DNA of 64,000 nucleotides from Cerrena zonata (Eukaryota; Basidiomycota; Agaricomycetes; Polyporales; Cerrenaceae): NCBI GenBank assembly GCA_038087015.1, contig JASBNA010000035.1:62001-126000 (forward strand), in the 5' to 3' direction. Within the stretch, counting starts at the first letter, position 1, and each line of letters begins with the position of its first letter. Made by a program: the position numbers and the translations under genes. Shown in pieces: positions 35,694-47,510 of this stretch. The notes under the pieces were generated by a model that was not told the origin of the DNA, did not search any database, and saw only the letters and a program-made list of their open reading frames with translations.

Positions 35694-36294
35694 ACACGCT
35701 ATCCCAACATCGTATTAATGACTTGGGTCACGCACACACCACATTTATCATGATTTTGTATTCATTAGGCTCAGACAAAGGGTTGTAGAGGTTATCTTCG
35801 ATTTCCCTTCGTATTATTCAAAGGGTTTTAAAAGGTTGGAAGGATCAGATTTGGATTTACGTCACCTCTGGCTTGATGCTAGTGGCACGTTGTATATTCT
35901 TCGATGTTTGTACTATTTTTTGTACTATTACTGTAGCACTTGTTTGTATCATTACGATTATCGTGAAATATATTGTTTATACTTGACGCTACGTGGGGAC
36001 GGGAGGGCCGGATCGTGCCTGCGGACCGTTGTAAGCTGCTAATGCTTTGGGACTCTGTCGCCAGTGTCCAACTTGTCATGCAATCATACACTGGTTCTAC
36101 GATACATGTACAACCTGAACCGTTCACTATCGGATTAATTGTTTTTGGCACTCAGGCTACTCATGTGATGATACCATACGTATCAGCAGCTATAAATACG
36201 CTACAAGTTCCATTATGACTCGGAATCAGGCTAGCACTAGTATCATCCTCGCTCATCTGCACCAAGATTCAAGCCTCTCAGGAGACAAACAACA
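35694..36294. other. Intergenic region
   Basis: About 600 nt, A/T-rich in the middle; no coding exon recognised. Confidence 0.35.
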
Positions 36295-38036
36295 ATGTCG
36301 CTCGACTTCAAGCCCAACAACATGCCTTTCCGTAGGCTAGGCTCAAGCGGTTTACGTGTGCCTCTATTCTCTCTCGGTGGATGTATGCGGTGATTGTCTC
36401 TTGTATCATCGTTCGTATACTAAGCTCCCATAGGGTTAACTTTTGGTGGTTCGGTCAAGGGAGATACGGCCAAGGTACAGGAATGTGCTGTATAACTATT
36501 ACTGAATAGTTCATGTAAATTTATATAGGAAATCCTCAGAACCGCATTCGAAAATGGCATCAACATGTTCGATGTTGCAGAATCCTATGCCGATGGTAAA
36601 TGCGAAACGGAAATGTAGGTCTACCATTTATCGTCCTGCGTGCATTATATCTCATAAGTTGATTCACATAGCGGTCGAGTTCTGAAGGAATTAGGGTATC
36701 GTCGTTCAGACCTTATCATCACTACCAAGCTCTTCTGGGGTACACGACCAGGTCCCAACGATGGTGGACTTTCCAGGAAACAGTAGGTTCATTTCCTCCT
36801 ACTCCTTCTTACCACTCTCTCACAGTGACCTGTTTCTTCCAGTATCATTGAAGGCACCAGGGAGTGCTTGGAACGTCTCCAGACTGATTATGTGGACGTC
36901 ATATTCGCACACCGTCCCGATCACACAGGTGAGCGCACGGAGTCATAATATGGACTGTCGTACAGCGCCAACCTCTTCCACTTAGTTCCCATGGAGGAAA
37001 TAGTCCGTGCATTCAACTGGGTTATCGAGAAGGGTTGGGTATGTCTTAACACCGTCCGTTATTGAGCGGCAGAACTAACTAGGTAATCTTATTCAGGCCT
37101 TTTATTGGGCTACTTCAGAATGGTCCGCTTACGAGATCGAGGAGGCTCACAGTAAGTGAACGAGATTTTTAGTGTCTGTGCTTGTATTGAATTTTAGGGT
37201 GAACGCTCAGATGTCGCTACGAGACTAGGTTTAGCAGCTCCTATTGCTGAGCAATGCAGGCACAAGTATATTATATACAATCGTCTCTCTTCGGAACCAA
37301 CACTAATCCATAGCTCAGCATGTTCGTCCGTGAACGACCAGAGAAGGAATACGAGTACGTCGCCTCAGAATTTCACATAAACCATCTGATTAAATATATT
37401 CAAGGCCCCTATACCGTAAATACGATCTGGGCACTACAGTATTCTCCGCTCTTGGTCAAGGTATGCTCACCGGGAAGGTTAGTCTCGCTCTCTGTCCACC
37501 TTCTATTGCTTTATACTAAATGTATCATTCTCTTAGTACAACAATGGCGTACCATCGGACTCTCGCTTGGCCGTAGAGAAAGATCCTCAACATATCGAGC
37601 TGAGGGCCTGGCTCGAATCAGATGTAGGCAAGGCGCGTGTGGCCAAGGTTAAACAACTAAGTGAATTCGCTGAGAAAGGTATATCCGTAGTATCCTCGCT
37701 ACCGTCGCAATGCTTACTATATTATTTCAATCCCCCGTAGAGCTTGGGGTCCCTGTTTCCCAACTTGCTCTCGCATGGCTGGCTATCAAGCCTGCTACAT
37801 CGACTATCATCCTAGGGGCTTCAAAGCCCGAACAGATTCTCGAGAACCTGAAGGCACTGGAAGTGATTCCCAAATTAACGCCAGCAGTTCTCGAGAAGAT
37901 TGAAGCCATCTTAGAGAATAAACCTGAAGCCAGAGTAAGTGCTCATGGCTTCTCATACCGTCAGTGTAACTGATCTTGCGACTTGTAGCCGACCTTTGGG
38001 AGACCAGAGTTACAAGGTGCTCTTCCGAGACTTTAG
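36295..38036 (+). CDS. Aldo/keto reductase of the voltage-gated K+ channel beta-subunit type
   Basis: An NADP(H)-binding TIM-barrel oxidoreductase of the AKR6 group; natural substrate in fungi unknown. Start MSLDFKPNNMPFRRLGSSG at 36295. Exons join to give LTFGGSVKGDTAKEILRTAF, NGINMFDVAESYADG (catalytic Asp and Tyr), SDLIITTKLFWGT (catalytic Lys), DYVDVIFAHRPD (His), AFYWATSEWSAYEIEEAH, GLAAPIAEQCRHNMFVRERP, TVFSALGQGMLTGKY and STIILGASKPEQILENL for cofactor binding. It ends ELQGALPRL at 38036. At least nine short introns. All four catalytic-tetrad positions are visible, so the enzyme should be active. Confidence 0.9.
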
Positions 38037-39139
38037 CAGAATATCTCCGCTACGAAAGCAACGTGTTTATCAAACGTTAAGCGTTGTCAGTGTCTGGAGC
38101 TGAGCCCCGCTTTACGACTAGACACGTACATTTTGCGTCTATCCCTCCCTTCAGAATTTGGAGGGTGAAGATGATTTGGTACAATACCGTACAATACCGT
38201 ACAATTGATTATCTCGGCAGTCCATGGGTATAGATATAACTTGCACTGGCGCAAATTTGCGCATATATAGATATGGCAGTATTGACTCACCGCAAGCAGT
38301 CAACTTCAGCAGGTAGGAAACTTAGCTTAAACCTGAGGGAACATGGTGAACACCTCACGTAAAGTCCGCCACTGAGGGAACACCCTCAAGAGATGTTCAT
38401 GCAACGCAACAGCCTGTTGTAGGGATAGAGACTTCGTGGAAAAGTAATCGGATTATCTGGGACCTATTGAACATAGTCCTATCTGGTTGTGTTAACTAGG
38501 AAAGTTGTCACACCGCCCATATTGACGTATCGTGTTTCCCGACCGACTTGAGTGTCTTGAAAGAGCTGGGCCGCAAAATCCATTGTCTGATTCCAACGTA
38601 AATAGTTCTCAACAGTCTGGGGGAAACGTATCGAGAAACATTGTTACAGTCGCAGGAAGTGAACGTACGAATAACCATATGTTTATTCTCTCCATATGTA
38701 TAATGTTTGTCTATACAGTGATACACACAATCGTGATTTCGCTAGTAAGACCTACCTATATCGTTGTTTCTCTATTATATCACTAGTGGTCGGTTCTTTT
38801 AAGATTTAGGTATTGTAACGATTATCTTCAACTGTGGCTGTAAGACACGACATCACCATGATGAGTCTGAAGGTAAGCGATGGAGTGGTGAAGCATTGAA
38901 TGATCATTGCGAACAGTGTCAATGATGAGTCGACGAGAGAGTGCGGGAGAGGTCCGTGACTTAGACCGTTAGACGGAACCTGGCGGAGCGCGTATTGCCT
39001 CTTGACTTTATCCATCCTCCTCCTTAGTTCATCAAGCACTTCAGAAGCATAAAACCAGAATATAAACATTCATACCTATCGTCGCCACTTCCTTCAAGCG
39101 GTTTACAACCCAAACCTCTCTTAGAAAACAAAGTTGAAA
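38037..39139. other. Intergenic region
   Basis: About 1.1 kb with no gene seen. A short tandem repeat lies at 38179-38206. Confidence 0.4.
38179..38206. repeat. Short tandem repeat, 10-nt unit
   Basis: The unit gtacaatacc occurs twice in perfect tandem followed by a partial third copy (gtacaatt), 28 nt in all. Confidence 0.8.
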
Positions 39140-39742
39140 ATGTCTCAAGTTGCTAGACGAGGGGGGCCATCCAATTCTGCACCCGCAGACGGTTCTCGTA
39201 CAATAACACTTCGCGATAGTCAACCCAATGAAGAGGATGACGGTTCACGCTCCGGGGAGGAGGTCGGAAGACTTCATTTACGAGGAGCCCGGAGACGAAC
39301 CGGACCTCGAGTTGTCTGGAGTGAAGATGTCGTAGATAATGAAGGCATGGGCAAGAAATCTTCCAAGAGTAAGTACTTTGAATTCTACTTGAACAACTTT
39401 GTTCATACTCTTATAGTTTGCTGTATATACCATAAACCTAAGCGATTCGACGAATCCTCGTCTTCAGACAACTCATCTGATTCCGATTCCTCATGCGATC
39501 ATTCCCATCCTCACTCACATGGGCGAAAGAAACGACGACATGCGGCAAAACCTGACTCTGATTCAAGTCCAAATAATGATGCCACTAGGAGTAGAGAAGG
39601 GGGAGGTTCCGTCGTGCATGAGCTTCACAGTGATCCTGATGAATCTAATATGTATGAAAAGGTGCCCAGACAGAAGAAAGGCAAGGGCGTCGTACGTAAT
39701 GAAGGTTCATCCCTCTATCCTCTATCTATTTTGACTTCCTGA
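39140..39742 (+). CDS. ypi1: Type 1 protein phosphatase inhibitor (Ypi1/PPP1R11 family)
   Basis: A small disordered regulator that binds the PP1 catalytic subunit. Start [15 protein letters not shown] at 39140. The family core is complete: RVVW (the RVxF-type PP1 docking motif), [16 protein letters not shown], then across an intron (GTAAGT to TTATAG) [15 protein letters not shown] Ser/Asp-rich stretch, a His-rich segment ([16 protein letters not shown]) and a basic tail follow. A stop occurs at 39740-39742, but a GTACGT donor about 50 nt before it allows a further short exon, so the exact end is open. Confidence 0.85.
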   Translation: MSQVARRGGPSNSAPADGSRTITLRDSQPNEEDDGSRSGEEVGRLHLRGARRRTGPRVVWSEDVVDNEGMGKKSSKSKYFEFYLNNFVHTLIVCCIYHKPKRFDESSSSDNSSDSDSSCDHSHPHSHGRKKRRHAAKPDSDSSPNNDATRSREGGGSVVHELHSDPDESNMYEKVPRQKKGKGVVRNEGSSLYPLSILTS

Positions 39743-40066
39743 CATTGGACTAGCATGATTCCCATCATACCATTCTATTCCTAGATAACTTATCATGGAA
39801 GACGAACTTTTTTCTTGTACACTATCCTTCTGGTCTACCTTCGCATTTGCATCACATCAAGTTTTGATCAAACCCTACTTTCGACCATTGTCGTGAATTC
39901 GGTCATCGCTGACTTTACGTTTAAGGATTGGGGTGCTCCAACTCAGTGTCCACAAACTTCCTGATTTGCATCGATTCTCGCCGTTAACAGCTCCGGATCA
40001 TTCAGCCTCCCTCCAAATTAATTCTCTCAGTTTCCCGGCCAGTCGGAGAAGCTAATTCCGGTATGT

Positions 40067-40261
40067 ATGCGTAGTTTGCTTTCACGGCGCGGGATGTTAG
40101 ACGGTTTGTCGCTATCTCACACAGGTGGTTTGATCCAAAGAGCATATACTCACTCTCTAGTTCGCCGGGCATATCACACCGATACTCCCAAGCCCTCGAA
40201 ACTTATAGCAACCAAGCCCCCAAAACCTCAAGACAAGATCGACAGCCGCTCGCTCATATAA
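40067..40261 (+). CDS. Possible short mitochondrial-presequence-like protein
   Basis: Open frame of 64 residues with an Arg-rich, hydroxylated N-terminus (MRSLLSRRGMLDG, RRAYHTDTPKPSK) resembling a mitochondrial targeting peptide. It stops soon afterwards and no mature domain follows in a way that I can splice. It may be the first exon of a gene continuing to about 40460, or chance. Confidence 0.25.
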   Translation: MRSLLSRRGMLDGLSLSHTGGLIQRAYTHSLVRRAYHTDTPKPSKLIATKPPKPQDKIDSRSLI

Positions 40262-40728
40262 GCCAGGCACCGCCCCAGCTGGATTATCGATGTCAGCAGA
40301 TTTTTGTGTATGTTCCACACGCAACAAACTTCGCCGAATTTGATTACACGTTCATCTAGGTACCAAGTGTTTGATCGACTGGCCATCAAAGTTGCTACTC
40401 TATTTCCAGAAGCGGGTCCGATTTCTAACATTAATCCTGTACGTGTATTACTGTCTAAAGGTACGCGTGGATACTAATTCAGGATAGTTGTGCACAAGGG
40501 TCTTGACGTACACCTCGGCATTTGTTCGCATATCATCTAATCATTTGGTTTGGTCGTTGTTGTGAACTCCTCCTTAATCTAACAGAATGACGGAGTCTCG
40601 CCATCATCACCATCATGTTCGAATTTGGGAGCTTACCAAGCTTAACTCCTAACATGACACATTCCCCATCTCTATATTTTTGACCTGGAAGGACTATACA
40701 CCTCCGTGAGGTATAACTTCAAATCACG

Positions 40729-40736
40729 TATATAAA
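40729..40736 (+). promoter_or_regulatory. TATA box of MDR copy 3
   Basis: tatataaa lies 39 nt upstream of the ATG at 40775, spacing similar to MDR copy 2. Confidence 0.6.
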
Positions 40737-40774
40737 CTACCCTGATGAAACGGTGAAATAATTCAATACACACA

Positions 40775-42081
40775 ATGGCTATCCCTACTCACCAGAAAGC
40801 ACTCCTACTGACGGCAAAAGGTGGCAATTTTGTAGTCGCGACTATTGTGGTTCCTAAACCACAACCAAACGAAGTGCTCATTCGAGTCGAAGCATCCAGT
40901 CTGAGTCATCTCGAATACAAGATACAAGAACATGGGTTCTTCGTCTCTGAGTACCCCGCTATCATTGGTCTGGATGCTGCTGGAGTTGTTGTCGCTGTCG
41001 GGCACGCCGTTGTTAATCTATCTCTCGGGTGACAGAGTGTAAGCATCGTGCAACTTCCAATATCCAATTCTTACCTAACGATGTACTATAAGTATGTTTG
41101 TTAGCAACTTGCAGAACAGATGCGCTGCATTTCAGCAATACGCCGTCGTGAAGGCCGCTGTTGCGACCAAAGTCTGTTTCGTTCATTTCACCCTCCTATC
41201 ATAAACGCCTAACTAATCAAATGGGGCCGCGTCCAGGTTCCTGCCAACATAAGCTTTGATGAAGCTGCGACAATTCCCTGCAATTTCATCACTGCAGTCA
41301 ATGGTCTTTACATTGGTCCAGTACCTCGTATGGAAAGAGGTGGTGCTGGCCTGGTGCCATTTTGGCGAACTGAAGGGCGTGGCAAATATATCGGTCAGCC
41401 TATTGTTATCGTTGGAGCGTCGTCCTCAGTCGGGCAGTATGGTAAGGAACGATTACGCCTACGACACGTATCATCTTACTCACACCATATTTTAAAATAA
41501 TCAACAGCCCTTCAACTCGCACGATTTTCGGGGTTCACACCTATCATTGGCGTTGCCTCCTTGCGAAACACTGCTTACCTCAAATCCCTTGGAGCGACTC
41601 ATGTCGTCGATCGAACATTGCCTCGAGAAACTGTCTTGGCCAATATCCGACACATAACAACATGGCCAATCAGCGTCGTTTTTGATTCAGTTGGGTTCTC
41701 TGAGACCCAGAACTTGGGTTACGATATTCTCTCCTCTGCAGGAACTCTAATCGTTGTGCTACCGCCTGCAGTCGACCCTGCAAGACTAACACCTGATAAA
41801 CACGTCTATATGGCACATGGTAGCCCCTACCCACCCGAGTACACTGCTACAGATATGGAGATATACAAGCTTCTTCCCATCCTCTTAGCCAAGGGTGAAG
41901 TCAAGGTATGCGCATATATTGACGATGTATACGGACAACTAACAACTTTACTACCTAGCCTAACATCCCAGAATATTTATCTGGCGGGCTTGGAAGCATT
42001 CCTGAGGGGTTGGGGATGTTGAGGAGGAACGAGGTCAGCGCGAAGAAATTGGTGATACGCCCGCCCGAAACAATACAATGA
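40775..42081 (+). CDS. Medium-chain reductase (MDR), copy 3, frameshifted in exon 1
   Basis: Third MDR paralogue. Starts MAIPTHQKALLLTAKGG; GroES-like block NEVLIRVEASSLSH, IIGLDAAGVVVAVG. At 41021-41030, in a CT repeat, the frame runs into TGA, whereas the next frame gives the expected GDRV and donor GTAAGC. Later exons read normally: FVSNLQNRCAAFQQYAVVK, VPANISFDEAATIPCNF, GASSSVGQY, SLGATHVVDRTLPRE, NLGYDILSSAGTLIVVLPP and a last exon ending KLVIRPPETIQ at 42081. Everything except that indel looks conserved, so a recent mutation or a sequencing error is likely. If real, it truncates the protein to about 85 residues. Confidence 0.8.
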
Positions 42082-42499
42082 AGGACCCACTAGGCGGGAA
42101 AATTATGGAATACCATGGACAACGAAGAAGATGTAAATATAAAGATATGTACAATTACCCAACTATTTATGTTTTTAAGGTCCACATTCACAAAAAATAG
42201 AGAATTAAACAGCGTAGAATAAGCCCACGTTCTCAACTTTCACTTCGTGAGTCACAGAGGGAGATTCAATTTAATGAGTGTAATGTACATGTACGGAGTG
42301 TGTGTACTGCGGATTGCCACCGTGGAAAAAAGATGGGAAAGGCTGCCAGACTGTGGCACTGTGCGCTCACTAACTGAGAAAACAGAAAGAACATCATGCG
42401 TCATGCATCATTCACCTACAGTGACCTATAATTATCCAGTGCTTGGAGTATATGAACATACGTTTCCCTTCTCTTTCGGTATCTACACGTTGGAGAATA

Positions 42500-42832
42500 C
42501 TATTGAAGCTCAAACAAGGGATACTCACTTGTATCCTCGCTATCGTTGGTTGTATCACTATTGAGCTCTTCTTTAGCGACTACCGTTAAGGTCAGATCTT
42601 CAGGAGGGCCTGACAAGGCGACGACTATTTTCGATGAGAATCCCGTATTTAACATGTTAGCGATATGAATAAGGAAATCGTCAGCGGTCTTATGCCCCTT
42701 CTTGCTTGTATGAGGGAGAGGTTTGTCAAGTTGATGTTGAAGTACCGATAAAACAGCAGTGAAACCAAGGATCTCATTTCGTGTGTCCTCGGGCTTCACA
42801 TCGTTGTCCGCCTGTTTGTATGCAGTTGCCAT
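42500..42832 (-). CDS. Orphan protein of 110 aa
   Basis: Single open exon, MATAYKQADNDVKPEDT to YPLFELQ. Contains RNEILGFTAVLSVLQHQ, TADDFLIHIANML and KIVVALSGPPEDLTLTVV, followed by an acidic Ser/Thr-rich tail. Amphipathic spacing and lack of low complexity support coding potential, but I recognise no family. A position between MDR copy 3 and a GTPase gene gives no clue to role. Confidence 0.5.
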   Translation of the reverse strand: MATAYKQADNDVKPEDTRNEILGFTAVLSVLQHQLDKPLPHTSKKGHKTADDFLIHIANMLNTGFSSKIVVALSGPPEDLTLTVVAKEELNSDTTNDSEDTSEYPLFELQ

Positions 42833-43175
42833 CAGAGATACTACTTGGAAGTCATATTAATGCCTCCTTACCATGTCAAATAAGATATCTTTTTCACTGG
42901 TGGTTTCACGTTGGTTTAGGGAGAAAGTTCAAGTTCCCGCGGCCCCTCGTCGAGTGGAGAATGAATTCAGTAGCGCTCGAAAAATGCTCAGACTACCGAT
43001 CGACATTGAAACACTTTCCGAGTCTTGGAACAAATGTCTCAAATGACGGTTTCCAACTACATAATTTAAAATTCATCTCTAGGAGGTTGCATAAATCAGC
43101 AGGTGAGGCCTAACGAGAAGCCACAATGAGAGAAGCCTAACAGGAAGTTTCAAGGGAATACCATCATACTCGGAT

Positions 43176-44701
43176 TCAATAGCGAAACAACTTCTTCATG
43201 AACCCTTTCTTCTTCCGTTTCGTAGTAGACTTCAAGTTCTCGGCTATAGTATCGTCAGAGTCATTCCCCGGAACCTCATATAGCCACCTTTCCCCTCCCG
43301 ATAAAGGGTATCGTGAGTATCTCATTCTCTCATTCTCCTCCCGCAACCTCATCAGCTCTCTCCTCTCCAGTTCCAGCTGGTGTTCACGTTCCATACGGGC
43401 TTGTACAGCTTGCTGCTCCATCCGGTCCTGCATAAGTCGAAGAGTATGCAACATTTGCTGATTCTCCTTCCTCCGATCTGCGTCCAACTCTTCGAAACGC
43501 CTCTGTGCTTCCGTCGCACGCTGCCGTTCGTCGTTTAGAAGTACAACCAGCTCTTGGATCTTCGCATCAGCCCTTCTCTTCTCCTCTCTGTACTCCTTCG
43601 ATAAAGCCTCGTGCTTCTTGTTCATCGCCGCAAGTCTGTCGATCATTTCTGTACGAACCGCTCGGAGCTCGTCCTGGGTTTCTGTGTCCTTGTTACGAAG
43701 GGCAAGGTCCAACTGGTACTGGAGTGCCTGTAGCTCTTCTTTGTGCTTGGTTCGGATCTTCTCCATGTCTTTATCTAAAACAGCAAAAGCCTCCACATCT
43801 ACGATGTCTTTCTTCTCCTCGACAAGCTCCTGTTGGATTCGGAGGGTTTCGGGGTGGTTCTTGATAATACGCCGGATGATGCTATGAGCACACTCGACAG
43901 TGTTATTGTGTCGCTCGAACCTAGCGCCTTTATCATAAGCGGGTTTGAACAGCAGATCGTCCGTCATGAGCTCCAACTCGCGAGCCTCCCCTACGGCAGG
44001 GGAGACCTCTGACCACATGTTCGTCACGATCAGCACGTTCTTGAGATTCTGATCTCCGCAGAGCTTTCTGAACATGCTAAAGTTGCGGCGAGAGATGCCA
44101 CCCATCTTGTAGTCAGAGATACGGTGCAAATAGATGATACCGCTCAATTTGAACCCCTTCTCGAAACTAGAAAACGTGTGAGTTTGCATGCGCAGAACGG
44201 GTTCCCTATAACAGAAGTACTCACGAAGCTGCCAAATAGGACGCAATCGACTTGAGAATGTCGCTGTCTGCCATGACGGAATCATCGAAGCCGGGAGTAT
44301 CAATCAATGTGACGGGGACACCATCAACGTAGAAGGGTTTGGTGTGCTCGACCTTTGTCGTGCAGGACTTTAGGTTGCTCGCGACTGGCATATCAGAATA
44401 TCCTGAAGCCACATTGGCAAACTAATACGGTCAGTCAGCGATACATTTTCCCGAGAAGGAGAAGGAAGAGGGATTTACTGTGGATTTTCCTGTACCCGTC
44501 GCGCCCATGAGCCTAAGAATACACAACTATTAGGAAGAAAATATTGTGTCTCGAAGGGTCATTGACTCACGCTATGGTGATACCATGGGAGCCCCTACTA
44601 GACTCTGGAGCCATGGTCGAAGGAGCACGAGAACTTGAATGGCGGTTGTAGGAGAAAACTCGATTCTGGCCGTCGGGGGGAATGGGAAGCGGTTTTGACA
44701 T
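43176..44701 (-). CDS. Stand-alone P-loop GTPase with long coiled coil (G4)
   Basis: Cytosolic GTPase-like protein resembling the AIG1/Toc-type P-loop class. Exons 44701-44571, 44512-44479, 44421-44225 and 44166-43176. G1 is LMGATGTGKST split from FANVASGY by an intron; G3 is VTLIDTPGFDD; KLSGIIYLHRISDYKMGG and VLIVTNMWSEVSPAVGEARE follow, the latter probably the base-specificity region. FERHNNTVECAHSIIRRI starts a region leading to about 180 residues of charged coiled coil, then a basic end (TKRKKKGFMKKLFRY) that could bind membranes. Intact throughout. It serves as the reference for the GTPase parts of K2 and K3. Confidence 0.85.
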
Positions 44702-45358
44702 CGTAGGGGAGGGGTGTTGCGCGTAGTAAGATTTAGGATCTTGAAGGATTCTAGCTGCCTCTATGACACGGGTATAGACAAATTAAAATTCCTACTGCTT
44801 GCGAGACTGAGCATGGAACTGAGTTCAACAACCTCGTTGAAGGGGAACGGCGAACACATGGTCCGATCCTCGAACCTTCTTCGAGAACTCCATGCGGTCA
44901 ATATGAATGAGGGTGAAAGTGCCGTAGAATGATTCTTGTTTCTGAGAGCTGAGCAAACAGAGGTTGTCGAATTACATAGTAGATCTCCGAGGAACTCATC
45001 TGGTACGTCGCTTCCGTAAAGGGAGAAATCACTTCAAGATATCACGATGACCAAACCAGAAAGGGCAGGACATTGTACATGACTTGAGCATGTATGAACG
45101 AAGAGGTTCTTGAAAGGCGTGCCTTTCCTTATGCATGCGGGCGTTGAGTCAGAAGGAGCCGAAAGTGAGTGCTTCGTTCATACGAAGAATTGGGTGGAGG
45201 TCTAGGTGAGTGTACGAGAAGCTCGAAGATGCTTCCAAGCAGTGCGGTGCCTATGTCCTTTGATAAGGGTGTGATCCGTACTTAACGTATGGCTTCAGGG
45301 TGCTCCTAAATTGATCGTCACTCCAACTCTGCCAGTTCGTCCTCCCTTACCCTCCATT
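44702..45358. promoter_or_regulatory. Shared promoter region of two head-to-head GTPase genes
   Basis: 657 nt between the start codons of two divergent GTPase genes; no coding signal is needed to explain it. No clear TATA box for either. Confidence 0.45.
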
Positions 45359-46870
45359 ATGTCTGCAGATACTTCCTGTCCCAGGCTTATAGCGTGAGTG
45401 AATTTCACTGCACCGAAAGCAAGCGTGCAACTCACTCTATTGTGATTCCTAGAGTGATGGGTGCGACTGGAACTGGAAAGTCGAAGGTGAGACCAGTTAT
45501 CTATAACTCGTGTAATCGCTGACTGACACGAGTTGGGTAGTTCATTAACCTCATCACTTCGTCGCAATTCGGCGTTGGCCAAGGCTTAAAATCTTGTACT
45601 GCTGAGGTAGCAGAGTCATCACCGGTGCAAACACGCTATGGTCAGGTTGCTTTGGTAGACACCCCAGGATTCGATGATACGACCGTCTCTGACGAAGTTA
45701 TTCTGGCGAAGATCGCCGCTTACTTGGAAGACCTGTGGGTTAGCCTATATTTCGTCTTTTCGGAATCGAAATAACTTGAATTTGGACCATAACCTAGCTA
45801 TAAAAGACGACGAGTCCTAAGCGGTGTCATTTACTTACATCGGATCACCGACCGCAAGCTCTGCGGAAGTTCTCGCAAGAATCTGAATGTATTCAGACAC
45901 CTTTGTGGGGACGACTCTTTGTCTAACGTTGCAATCGTCACCAACATGTGGGAGAACGTTGAGCCTGCTCTTGGGATAGCCAGAGAGAAGGAGCTCGCGT
46001 CGGAGGAGACTATGTTTGCACCATTGATCACACGTGGGGCCCGTATGTTTCGGCATGATGGTTCGCGAACGTCAGCATTGACTGTTCTTGATAAACTCCT
46101 GGTGAAGATACCGATCCCTTTGCTTATTCAGAAAGAGCTTGTGGACGAGGGGAGGGATATCACTGACACATCCGCGGCGCGAGAGATTGATCGAGAGTTA
46201 GCAAAAGCTCGTCAGAAGTACCGAGAAGAACTTGCAAGTATCAAGGCTCGTATTGAGGAGGCTTTGCGGGAAGACGACCCCGAAACGAGACAGGAAAACG
46301 AACAAGATTACGAGGAAGTCCGAAGGAGGTTGAATGCTGCAGAGGCAACTCTCACGAATCTGTCGCCTTATTTTGCTAAAGAAAGGAGTGTTTTGCAAAG
46401 AAACGCTACAAAGCAAGTCGATACAGAGAAGGTCAGTATCAAAAAACGAAATAATGGGTAACGGACTTACTTGCCCTGCTTAGAAAGTCCTTCGAACGAG
46501 AATCGACGGCACCACTTCTGGAGGCTCCTCGTTTATCGAAGCCTCGAAGGAGCCGGAAGATATCAAGGTTCATGTGTTGGATGTGAATACGGATGTCAGC
46601 AAGCGTATCGCGGTCATGGAGGAGCAAATCGACATGCTGAAACGAATACACGAGGGCAAATGTACGTGTTCAGAGCAAGTATCCGGACGACCGCCAAGAA
46701 GCGCTGGCAAGAACGGTATCATAAGCATGGTTCCAAGTCTATTTTATGGAGTAAAAGTGCTTCTAGTAGGAGGACGGAGAGTGCTGTTGACGACAGAAGA
46801 TCCAGGAGGGGCAGGTCCGGGAAGAGGCGTAATGGAGAGGCATATTGGAAGCTGCTGGCAGTATTTATAG
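45359..46870 (+). CDS. Stand-alone P-loop GTPase with coiled coil (G5)
   Basis: Divergent neighbour and paralogue of the GTPase at 43176. Exons 45359-45393, 45453-45486, 45541-45734, 45798-46431 and 46484-46870. It starts MSADTSCPRLIA, then VMGATGTGKSK (G1), FINLITSSQFG, VALVDTPGFDD (G3), VLSGVIYLHRITDRKL and NVAIVTNMWENVEPALG. Coiled coil ARQKYREELASIKARIEEAL follows; the last exon carries VMEEQIDMLKRIHEGKCTC and a Gly/Arg-rich tail. G1 ends GKSK rather than GKST/GKSS. A GTACGT within the last exon could allow an alternative end. Introns fall at the same places as in G4, so the genes are duplicates. Confidence 0.83.
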
Positions 46871-47510
46871 GGTACGTCTCTGGTTTTGTGCAAAGAGCGG
46901 TTCCATAATGTAACATTCCACTGCACACCGATAGTTACCTGTTAAAAGAGGAGGACGCCAGTTCAAGGAGCAACTTGAACACGGAAGTCCCTCGACGGGT
47001 ATAGGATCTGATGTTTATTGTTCAGCTCACCAAAACATTGCATGTAATACGTACAATGTACAATAAATCTATTATTCCTCTCCGCAAGGTCGTGATATGA
47101 GTTGAAGCTTGAAGCTGTGATCGACAGGTAGACTCAACGTATACGATTGCGAGGAGTAAGTCAGTCAGAGGAGCCACAGCCCGAAGCTATGAGCATGTAG
47201 TAGTATAGTCGATGTATCTGGAATGTATCTCTAAGCTGAGGCTGCTATCAAGACTCGCCTCCGAGTCACCGAACAAGATGCATTGACCTCGACAAATAAA
47301 GCTGTGTAGGGAGCGGGCCAGAGCGGGCCGGATCCCAAATGTCCATTTGACGCTTACTGCGTACCGTAGTACCTTGCCCCAACCCATCCCATAGCTTGCG
47401 ACTTTAACATTGCGCATTCTTCTCAACCGAGCGTCGAGGTATACGGGTACGGACAACATACACATATTACCTTACCAGACGACTGACTTCCTCCAATTAC
47501 AACAGTCGTC
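46871..47510. other. Intergenic region
   Basis: About 640 nt upstream of the ABC transporter. No gene seen. Confidence 0.35.

Noticed and set aside
43505..43887. Open frames on the plus strand inside the GTPase coiled-coil exon
   Set aside because: They are antisense shadows of the purine-rich coiled-coil exon, with Ser/Cys-rich low-complexity translation.
43914..43935. tRNA B-box-like ggttcgagc on the minus strand
   Set aside because: It lies inside a conserved coding motif (GARFERHNN) of the GTPase and has no A-box partner.
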